From NCBI RefSeq assembly GCF_024679095.1, contig NC_066518.1, forward strand, positions 4,112,610 through 4,176,609: 64,000 nucleotides of DNA, read 5' to 3'. This stretch comes from Eriocheir sinensis (taxonomy: Eukaryota; Arthropoda; Malacostraca; Decapoda; Varunidae). Below the pieces are notes generated by a model, which saw only the letters and a list, made by a program, of their open reading frames with translations, had not been told where the DNA came from and did no database searches. The translations under genes and the position numbers were made by a program. Numbering within the stretch: position 1 is the first letter of the stretch; each line of letters begins with the position of its first letter. Positions 23,890-38,400 of the stretch are shown in pieces.

Positions 23890-24185
23890 TTCTTCATGCT
23901 GCTCATAATGCCAGTAAGCTCTCTTGTGGGGTTTGGTGGATGGTCTCAGCTCGTTATTGGTGTGGGTGAATTTTATTTTAAGTGGCTGCTGTGATATATA
24001 ACTCTTGTTTAGTCCATGCTGCCTTGGTGCTCCTCTTGACCAAAGTTGCTGAAGTTAGGGTTCATTGACAATCTTCACAACATGACCACTCACCAATGGT
24101 TGAAAATTGTTAGCATTGGGACTTGAACCTGAGTCTACAGGATCATAATGTCTCACTAACCACACAGCCACCGCCTTCCAATTGA
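23890..24185 (-). repeat. tRNA-derived SINE
   Basis: Read on the minus strand the head is GGCGGTGGCTGTGTGGTTAG (A-box-like) and, about 30 bp on, CTCAGGTTCAAGTCCC (B box). The spacing and sequence are those of a tRNA-like polymerase III promoter. The body includes CCTAACTTCAGCAAC and TTGGTCAAGAGGAGCACC, shared with 5995-6205. The distal end is estimated. Confidence 0.65.
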
Positions 24186-24189
24186 CGTT

Positions 24190-25773
24190 TTTGTTAATAA
24201 CGTTTGTGTTCAGGGCAGAGATCCTACTGTATGTAGTTTATCAGATCAAGTGCCAGAATTAAACTGATTGATTTCTTTACTCTCGAGGGCAATAGAGCTG
24301 TGTAATAATTTCTTGGTCATTAGATAGTCAATGATCTGTGATTATTAATTATATAACATTTATGACACTTGACTCATGAAACTATATGTTGGTCTTTAAT
24401 GTTTTAAAGTTTTATGTATGCCATGTATAAGGCTGTCACATAAAACATACCACTGGAGTAAGTCTTGGCATTGTATAAATGTTATATGAACTTATCAAAT
24501 TTTTTCCTAGATAATTATTTTATAAGTTGACTTTGCTATTGAGTTGCTGTTCTATGTCATTGCATCCTTTTTTATTTCATAATAGGGCATTAGTGTCATT
24601 TATCACTGACATGTTATAAGATATTATTTAGGGTATCCACTGTAATTCTAGCAACATTGTGTCCCTCTGTTTAAATGCCGCCACATCTGCAGGATTCATA
24701 AGGTATCTTCAAACATACTTATCAACAGACTTAGTGTTTTCCAGATACTGTGCACAGAAAATGACCAGTATCTGCTCTTCCACCACCTTCACATCCCTGA
24801 AAAACTACTGTATGAAGATGTAATGTTTATCTTTCACTAATGTTTGCTTAATGTGGGTATCTGTTTTATCTCAAGTAATGTACAATGAATATTATAGGTT
24901 TCCAAAATGTTGTTCAAAGTGGCATATGTAATAGTGAATTGACTTTTATAATGGTGAGATTTGATATTTTAATATGGATAAAATTTGATATTTTTGTTTG
25001 TCAGCAAGGGTGTCATCACCAGGATTTTTTTGTACTTAATTAGTTGAATAGAAATACTACTATTACTCAACAAGTAGTACATGTACCACTAATAAAATTA
25101 CATTTACCAAGAAAGGAAAACTATATTAATGTAAATTTTGCTACAAAATGTACAGTTACTTGTTAAAATGCTTTTTTTCTCACCTTAAATGTGGGATAGT
25201 GAATGAATAAGTAATATCTTCTGTTATGGCCATATACATGAGCTGCTTTGCCTAGATTCAGATTCAAAAGTAGTCATAGGATCGCTCCAGTACTTTTGAT
25301 CCTATGATGGCACAAAAGATGCTTATGTAATTCATCCTATGGGGTGCCCCCCCCTCCCATTTACAAGCCTGTAGTCTTCATAAGATGTTTTGGAATCAGA
25401 GATTGGTGTCCAGCACAGCAGAAGAGACTTTAAGGTAAAGGGCTGCTAGCCACACTGCGCCAGCCACATTCTACACAGCGCTCTGAACAAAGGGCTGCGC
25501 CGAGCTAAAAGTTACTTCACTTTATCACATCACTACAGAAACACTAAATGATGCGGAGAATTCGGGTTTGTGGCAGATTGTAGAAGAAGGATGGATAAAG
25601 GGAGCTGCCATAAAGTTAAAGCTATGGGTATTGGGAGAGCCCTGAAATTGGTAATGAAAAGAGCAATTATCAGGAAAATATCGAACATCCCCACCCTTTA
25701 GGGATTAAAGATGAAATGAAGTCGAGGCAATTCAGTGACCAGAGAATTTCTCGTAACCATTACATCTTATTGC
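24190..25773. other. Intergenic, no gene; one short hairpin
   Basis: AT-rich sequence without coding signal. At about 25277-25308 CATAGGATC and GATCCTATG form a 9-bp stem around a 14-bp loop. No further structure was recognised. Confidence 0.4.
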
Positions 25774-25779
25774 TTTATT
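25774..25779 (-). promoter_or_regulatory. Candidate DJ-1 polyadenylation signal
   Basis: AATAAA on the minus strand (TTTATT on plus), 168 bp after the DJ-1 stop codon and the first such hexamer downstream. Confidence 0.5.
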
Positions 25780-25946
25780 TTTCTTTTCTCTTGTTTACAC
25801 ACTTGTTTTCTTTCACAGAATTGTCAGTGTAATGAATGATCATAAACTCTGACATTAAATCCTTTGTAAAATCTCCAGGAATAGCAATGAAATACAAGAC
25901 AAAGTTGTATCTTACATATTAAAGTAGTCTTCAGTGCCTCCTAAAC

Positions 25947-30590
<4,644 letters not shown>

Positions 30591-30718
30591 CTTCAACGTA
30601 ATAATATCCCTTCAAGACGTCAGTAGTCAAGGGTGAAGCGGCTGTCCTCCTGGTTCACCTTGATGCCCCTGTCGATACTTCCTCCTCTTCCTCTTGAGCC
30701 TCGGTGACAGATTATCGT
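30591..30718 (-). promoter_or_regulatory. Probable DJ-1 5' flank
   Basis: The 128 bp between the DJ-1 start codon and an inverted-repeat element contain, in gene sense, CTGACGTC (a CRE-like octamer variant, near 30615-30622). No TATA box is evident. Assignment as promoter is by position only. Confidence 0.35.
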
Positions 30719-30724
30719 ACTCGG

Positions 30725-30910
30725 ACATGGAGGTAGAATTGGTGGAGTCGACATCAATGAATCCGCCCGAGTTGTCATTTTTAAGGCCAGGTGTCAGGTG
30801 TTGTCAGGTCAGGCTCCTACTTAATGGGCTCAACCAGGCTCGCCCACCCCCATCTTTTGGCATAAATTTGACAGTTGGCCGTGTCGACTCCACCAATTCT
30901 ACCTCCATGT
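30725..30910. mobile_element. Short element with perfect 29-bp terminal inverted repeats
   Basis: The left arm 30725-30753 starts ACATGGAGGTAGAATTGG and the right arm 30882-30910 is its exact reverse complement. Both sides abut ACTCGG (30719-30724 and 30911-30916); if the last GT of the right arm is counted as flank, the duplication becomes the 8-mer GTACTCGG on both sides. The 128-bp interior has no coding capacity. A very young MITE-like insertion or foldback next to the DJ-1 promoter. Confidence 0.65.
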
Positions 30911-30986
30911 ACTCGGAGCTTCTCCCTTGGTCTTGGTTCGGGAGGTAGTTTTCCCTTTCGGTCCCATAAATATCACTAGGAAACAG

Positions 30987-31285
30987 GAATAATAAACCAT
31001 TTCAACAATAACTACAAATAAATCTCGTTATTGTGGCCCAGGAAACAGTTTTTGGAATGGAAATCGGGAAATATGAGAAACTGAGTACGACAATCTGGCA
31101 TTGTTGCTTGAGCCTCGGAGCAGCGGTGCCAGATTGTCGTATTCGCCACAATGTATTTACCGGTTTTTGACGATTAACTCTGTCAAAAAGACATCAGTAA
31201 TTAACCATTTCAACGATAAATATAAGTGAAGCTAGTTATTGGGGTGGTGGAGACAGTTTTTTGGTTGGAAATCGGCAAAAGGTCG
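30987..31285. repeat. Imperfect direct duplication upstream of DJ-1
   Basis: 30987-31070 and 31200-31283 share AACCATTTCAACRATAA, then GTTATTG and ACAGTTTTTxGGxTGGAAATC in the same order, about 213 bp apart. In addition, CTTGAGCCTCGGxGxCAG followed by AGATTRTCGTAYTCG occurs near 30694 and near 31110. Confidence 0.55.
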
Positions 31286-31610
31286 TACACCAAGCTTTGG
31301 CCATAATTGTCGTACGCACTTGCCTACAGCTTGGCTATTTTCACACTTTTTATCTTTACACTCTTTCCTACGGTATTTCGAGAGGTTTTAAAAGCATGAG
31401 ACTGAGTCGCAGCCTCGTAATGACTCTCGCCTTGTTCTGACCGGCCAGCACATGATGTGAAGGCTACGTGGGTCATCTGTATCAAATTCGCTATCTCTAC
31501 TGAAAAATCACTATAAAAATAACAATATCAAAGAGTGCACTCCTGATAACACCACTAATGTTTGATGATAGGGATAAACGTTAGCCAGCCTACAGGGACA
31601 AACAAGGAGA

Positions 31611-32190
31611 CTCATTAGTAGGGATGGGCAAGTACCGTTAATTTGAGTACCGGTAGTACCGGTACCGAAAACTCAAGTACCGTTAGTACCGGTACCGGTA
31701 CCGGAAGGATTTTTTTTTTCTCATAATGACTGATGAAATTCCCAAATAAATTTCCTGTAAAGAAAACTCTCTCTCTCTCTCTCTCTCTCTCCTTCAACTT
31801 AATATCAACTAGAGTAGAAATGCAGCGTTAAGGAGCCTTCTGATTAATGTAAAATCACTTAGGTTTAAGGACAGACCACCTAGTCTGGACCATGGGGTCT
31901 GTGTGATCTGATTTTCTATGTAAATCTATGTAAATATCTCTCTCTGAATGAAGTGAATATTTATTTTTTCGATAAAAAAATAGCATTTATAGTTATTATG
32001 GATGTACTCGATCATAGTCTAATAACAATAACAATATTTATTAGCAACCTAAAAAAAAAAATCGGACATGAAGAATTATCTAAATCCAATAATCCGAGCA
32101 ACTGGTACCGGTACCGAGCAATCTGGTACCGGTACCGTACCGTTTAGCTGGTACCGTTAGTACCGGTACCTGCCCACCCCTGCTCATTAG
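31611..32190 (+). mobile_element. hAT-type MITE with GGTACC arrays, copy 2, perfect TSD
   Basis: The element proper spans 31619-32182 (564 bp). It begins TAGGGATGGGCAAGTACCG and ends CGGTACCTGCCCACCCCTG, inverted termini of hAT type. It is flanked by identical 8-mers CTCATTAG at 31611-31618 and 32183-32190, the hAT target-site duplication length. Multiple GGTACC units lie in both terminal 100 bp. The interior carries a (CT)n tract and a TTTAAGGACAGACCACCTAG segment also found, diverged, at 48484-48570. No transposase. Inverted relative to copy 1 at 6633-7171. Confidence 0.9.
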
Positions 32191-33008
32191 AAGTGGCTGA
32201 GGAGAGGGCGTGGGCACGGGTCTTTGATCCAGCACATTTTACCCTATAAATGAGCTGCAAGGCATAGTGTTGTGTGTATCTTAGCCTTAAGTTGTTGATT
32301 AGTGTATTTCAGATGCAGGGCAATAGCAAAAATCATGAGGAAAGAAGACATAAAAGAAAATTAAGGCATCCACAACCATGACTATGGAACCCACCAATAT
32401 TTCTGCCTGCATGTCACTTGTAAATTATGGCTTTACTATCTATGAAGACATAATGGAAAAGCTATCATTTATGCTTCACCAAGAATAATAACTGTGAAGC
32501 ATATTAATTTTCTAGTCAAAAAACAATAAAATAAAACTTCAATAAGAAAATGTGGAAAATACACGAAAGGCAAAGAATGATTACTTAGTAAAATAGAACA
32601 CATTGCACTTCCACATGCTCTGAGGTGCACTCTCTTAATGCTATAACATCGTTGTCAGCACCAAATAATGGACTGGAGTCAAAATGGCTTTCAACACACA
32701 GAGGCCCAAGACTTACTGGTTCATATGTACCTACATTCTACCCATTAACTCTTTATTCTTATAAATGATTCATCAGGTCTCTTGCATCCTTTACTGAAAT
32801 TTAATTTTTCAGTTACTTGCCAATCTAAAAAGTTAAAGAAGATCCAACTGGTCATAACTATGGCCATGTCTGCATATTGTTATAGCAAACTGAAAGGTCC
32901 ACTTAGATCTCTAAAATTCCATGAAAAATTAAGAGCAAAAATCATCTGCAGCGCTCAGAACCACTGGTTTCCATTGGGATGTAGGTGGGCACATGAATAC
33001 TTTTCTCC
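32191..33008. other. Intergenic, no gene seen
   Basis: AT-rich DNA between the DJ-1 flank and the 3' end of KRTCAP2. No repeat or domain-like frame was recognised. Confidence 0.4.
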
Positions 33009-33014
33009 TTTATT
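33009..33014 (-). promoter_or_regulatory. Candidate KRTCAP2 polyadenylation signal
   Basis: AATAAA on the minus strand about 205 bp beyond the KRTCAP2 stop codon. Confidence 0.4.
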
Positions 33015-33217
33015 ACAAAACTTTGCTCCTACATATGCATTAGAAATTCAATAAAACTGTTTTGGATAACAAAAGACAGTATATTCATATTCATCACAGA
33101 ATACTAATACATTTTAAATGAATGAACAAGTGAATTTTAACAAGCAAACTTTCTTTTCTAGGTATGAAATGTATATGTGACCAGTGGTCTGCCTTTGACA
33201 TCAGATTTCCAGTTTCT

Positions 33218-35449
33218 TTACTTTTTCTTTTTTGAACCTGACACTGAAGGAGCAGCGGGAGTGGTGCTGGACTGCCCCATCTTGTTGATGTAGTAGAGCC
33301 CAACCATGGAGCAAAGAAGGCTGAAATTTAATGAGCCATGTTACATACTAATTTACTTCTCTCGAAAAATAATTTTGAACAAAGAACTCCTCAAATGATA
33401 TTCTACCACACTCAATTAACAAAGAAAACATTGGAATATTAAATTTATATTTAGTTTCAGCCCATAATATAAATATCACATTCTTGTCAACATTACTATA
33501 AACAGACAGTATGTCAAACACATTAATGTCCATATTTTTGAGAAATCTTTTGAGTTGAGCCAATGGAGAGCAATTTTCAAGTTGGGATTATATACATGAA
33601 TGATCTTTGGGTCAAATAAATGGTTATATAGTACTACACATATACCCCAGAAAGGGTTCCTGTGGTCACATCATATTAAGAAATCAAACCTGAAGACTTA
33701 TTTCATTGACATAAAGCTTGTTATTCATTATCACATTTAAGACATGAATATTCCTTTTAGCATTAGGAAATAGCTGATGACTACCTACCATACAGTAACT
33801 GACACCCGATGCACCATGCCAGCTGCTGAGCATGCCAGAACCATGCAAAGGGCCACTTCTGGTATGACCCGGGCCTGGAACCCTTTGCCAAATACAATGT
33901 TCTCCAAGTTGCTCACAGCCTGTTATAGAGTTAAGGAAATACTAGGGGTACAATAAGGATAACTCTTAGCCCTGCCTCTGAATATTTTTCATTTATGTAA
34001 CCTGTTTACTAATAGAGTGGATAAGTATAGGAGAGAAAGAGTAGGTAGGTGTGGGATTGAGTGTGCTGAGATGGAGTGCTGGAACAGGGAAAGTTGAAGA
34101 CACTTGTGGTGGGGCCACCTCTGTGAGGGAGGTTTCCATGAGGGAGCATGGTGTTGGAGATTTACATAGATAGAATCTGTTTATAAATTTGATTTTCAAT
34201 GCTACTATCCATCACTCTACATCTCTGATATCTGGTCCCTATATGACCAGTTTCTCTGAAGGAGTGGTCATGACAGACACCTCCAATTTTCCCTTCTAAC
34301 TTCCTTTTCATGCATTCAATATTTTACCTAACAACTTTCCTTTTAAAACTCATCCCCATTTTTACAGCAAGAGGCACCTCAAGGGCAAAACAAAAATATA
34401 AAAGAAAAAAACCCACAGCAGTTCTGAGATAGAATAAAAAGGTCTTTATACTTTCCTTTTAAAAGTGTTCGTCATAATGAGAAAATACTGAAAAAGGGGT
34501 ATACAAATCATCCCACTGTTATACAACCACACCATATATGAACATTCTCATTCAACTGCCCATTCATCACACAGAGGCATTTGCATCCTTGTACTTGATT
34601 CCTTCAACATGCCCTCCCACAACATACATATATTCTCAAGACATCCCACAGACTGCTAACCCTAACATAAGTCTTTCCATATTACCTATCATCTACATAA
34701 GTCTTTCCATATTACCTATCATCTAAACACTAATGTGAGTCAAGATTATAATAAATGACAAGCAACTTTATATGACAACTGCAGTGCTTAAAATTCTAAT
34801 ATCTACCCATAACCACTCTGCAGTTAAAAGGATACAGTCAACATGAAAATGAAGAGCCAGGATGCAACATATCCAGCGATGAGGGTCATTAGCCTGGTTG
34901 AGGCCAATGGGTTCTTGTACATTTGCAGTGTTGAGAATACTAACAAACAGCACAGGATGGACAGACCAAAGGAGGCTGGAGTGCTCACACCTGCCAGCAC
35001 ATAAAATAAGATTTTAGAATACACATAACAAGAAGTATTGTAAGTCCCGAGTTATCATGAAGTATTTAGACACTAACAAGTAAATTATGTATATATATAA
35101 TGTATTATTCATGAGTTTATAGTGAATAAAATCAGATATTTAAACTAAATAATGCACTTACATATGGTAATGTATTGTTCAAATATGTTAATTTGTATGC
35201 GTACTAGTTATACAAACATACTCTATCTAAAATCTATATTAAGTTGTCCCTCATAAAAAGTGCACTTTGGATTTTGTGCAAAATCAGCAGCATTTTGATG
35301 TGTGCAGTGACTACACTAGAAAGTACAGTAAAGACAAAATGTTTAGTGGTAGCTTGAACATATATGATAGTATTCCAGCCACATTAAAGTGAGCCATTAT
35401 ACTGAGGAAGGTGATGGTAATAATAATGATAATGATAATAATCAATAGT

Positions 35450-35481
<32 letters not shown>

Positions 35482-38400
35482 TAATAATAATAGTAAATAT
35501 TATTATTATTATTGCTATTATAGTAATAAAAAAAGAGACTGATTTGGGATGATTGAATCATTGGGGAGTCTGGTAATCAAGGTGAGCTCAGCAAAGATTC
35601 AGATCAGATTTTTGCCACTCATATGCCAATCAGAGTAGAAAGTCAGTAATTGTACATTAATGGATTTGGAGAAAGCATATAAAAAGGCTGCAGGGGGAGC
35701 TTTGTGGGACACTTAAGATTTCTGGTAATTAGCAACTTTGCATTTAACACTATCCTGTACTCCAAAAGTAGGACAAATTGTAAAACTATAAAACTCAAGT
35801 TTAGTGGAAACTGCATAAGGAAGCTCAGAGGGTATGCTGACAATAAGAAAGTTGGCTTTTGAGAAGAGGCAGACTTATTTTGTTGAGTTTAAATTACCCT
35901 ACAGAGTATGGAGTTAAATGAAATGAAACAAACCACTGCCTATTAATCTGCATGATATACTATTCATCTAGGCAGGCGAGGTTGAGCTGTACTAAGTATT
36001 AGCAGTCAGAGGAGGCTCAAAACAAATGTTAACAAGGACAAGGTATACATCTGAAAGAATGGAAAAGTAGATAATTCTGTAACATTCTACGGGTACAAAT
36101 ACCATAAAAAAACAAGATATGTACGTATAGGGAAATCTTGTGAGGTTAAAGGAAAATGATGATTTTCAGTGACTAAAAGTTGTCTAAATGGGAGTATGGA
36201 GAGACACTGAAGTCAAAGTCATAGTATAGCAAGGAAGGTACTGAACAGAATCTAGAGGGACTGGATGAAGAGTGAGAGAGGAGTGAGGCAAGGTTGCATT
36301 CTATCACCAACCCTGTTTAGTTTGTACACAGAGGAACTATAAAAAAATAGCAGTCAAGTTGAGAAGAATGAATGTAGGAGTGAGAGATGGAGAGGATACA
36401 ATACGTATGCTGTTATATACGGATAATGCAGTCATATGGGATGGTGTACTTTTTGGGAAAGGCATATGAAAGCAACCCCGAGATATAAGGTGAGGCTGGA
36501 GCAAATGGAGAAATCAAGATTAATAAGAGAGGTACACCTGTGGAATAAAATAGATAGCAAATGAGTGTAGAAATGTGGAAGTGTGAAAGACAGGAATAGT
36601 ATGTTAAGAGGTGCATCAACCTTTTGAGGGTAGTAAGAATCTGGTTGAATGGAGAATGACAAAGAGAAACAGAGAGGGGTTTGAGTAGAATGTAAGAAAG
36701 GAAAAATGAGATATATAGATAAAGAAGTGAAAGATAAAGGACTAAACAAGTAAATGAAAAGAAAAGAAACTCTGGATTGGTACAAAGAGAAAGAGGCCCC
36801 AAAGTATGAGAACTAGAATGAGGAAAGCCTGGGAGGTGATCTTTTCTGAGCTAGAGCAAAGTGTACGGATGTGAATACATGGAACTACAGGTAGTCTGAG
36901 TGCTGCAACAAATTGTGTCAGGTGTGTGACAGGGATGTGTAAGAGACTAAGGAGCATATCGTGCTATAATGTAAAAAGTATACCAGAGAGAATGAAAATG
37001 ATGCAAGTGTTTCTGACTGAGATGGGATGTAAAGTGAATGTGTTTGTTGAGAGAACTTGACAAGTGGATAGTACTACTGCTGGGGCTGACTAGAGAGACA
37101 TGAATGAGTGATTGAAGCAGTGAAAGAGTTCCTGGAAAGAATGTGACATGCAAGATATAGGGAATAGTATCTTGTTTCATGAAGAGTAATGTCTGTCTGG
37201 TCTGTTTTGTTTCTTTTCACAGGAGCTGGTTATAAAGGCTGGACTTGTCAGCAATCTTGTCACCTGTGACGTCAAAAATCAAGCTCAACCACACGTTAAC
37301 TGATAGCAATGAAAATTCTGCACCTCACAATGAAAGTAAAGGTCAAGTAAGTTTTCACCGAAATACACCAGCGGATCCTCTGCTCCCACTGCAAACAAAT
37401 AGTGACCTACAGCTAACCTTTACTCTTGAACTCTAAACCAAAACCAAGTTTTATGGTAGCCACTACATATATTAATTTTCAATTGCTATAGATTCTGTAT
37501 ACATAACAGCTCCCTTTGTATCTATTATCTTCAGAAACTACAAATTAAGCAGCCTTAAATATCAGGGGGTGTATTAATAAAAACTTTTAGCTTTTCTTTT
37601 CAAGGGGTACTAGGTCTTCTTCTTCTGGTGGTTATTACCTCACTTCCCAGAAGGTGGAGTGAATATCATTACTTTTGCCATGTAGCAGCTTGGTTGCTTA
37701 TGATTACAGCCTCAAGTTTGGGCTATATAACAAAGATTTAAGGTTTATAAGATTTTCTGGTATTAATCAGTTACATTTCTGAACATACTAAGTTGAGTAT
37801 TTAGGATGATATGAGCTGCCCTGCTTGTCGACATTTGCTGAACATAAACAAACCAACCCAGCTTATAAGGTAGTGAAAGTACACTCCGAGGACTATACAC
37901 TTTTGGAGGCTTTTAAGAAATACTAAAAGTAAACTTGCTATTTCTAGAAGTTAGAAGGAAACCTTGAAGAAATCTCTGCTTTGAAAGTTAAATTTCACTT
38001 TCAAAGTCTTTATTAATACAGCCCCAGGTAATGTGTAAAGATCTTATCACATCCTACTATTTTACGAGTTTTGTTAGTTGGTATTGAAATAAATTACATT
38101 ACATTTCCTCCTCCATCACAAAAAAAGGTAGTACATACATCATGAAAATTTTACTTACATTAAAAGTTCTATTAAAAGAGGAGTAAGATAAGCAAATTGA
38201 CCACACAATAAAAAAAATGCAGAAATATATGCACCAGTCATAGCAAACAACAAAATGATTAATGAAAATCAGTTTAATAACATTTTTTTGCCTGGGATAT
38301 ATACAAGTTGAGCAGAATACATTCTGGTCTGTCCTTTCTTAATTCTATATCAAAAGCCTATATGTATTACATAATTTGGATATTCATCCAAATCTTAACC

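Noticed and set aside
33993..34199. 68-codon minus-strand frame
   Set aside because: Antisense of a retrotransposon tail.
36413..37180. Minus-strand hydrophobic frames of 117-129 codons
   Set aside because: They are antisense to the reverse-transcriptase remnant and show no family signature.
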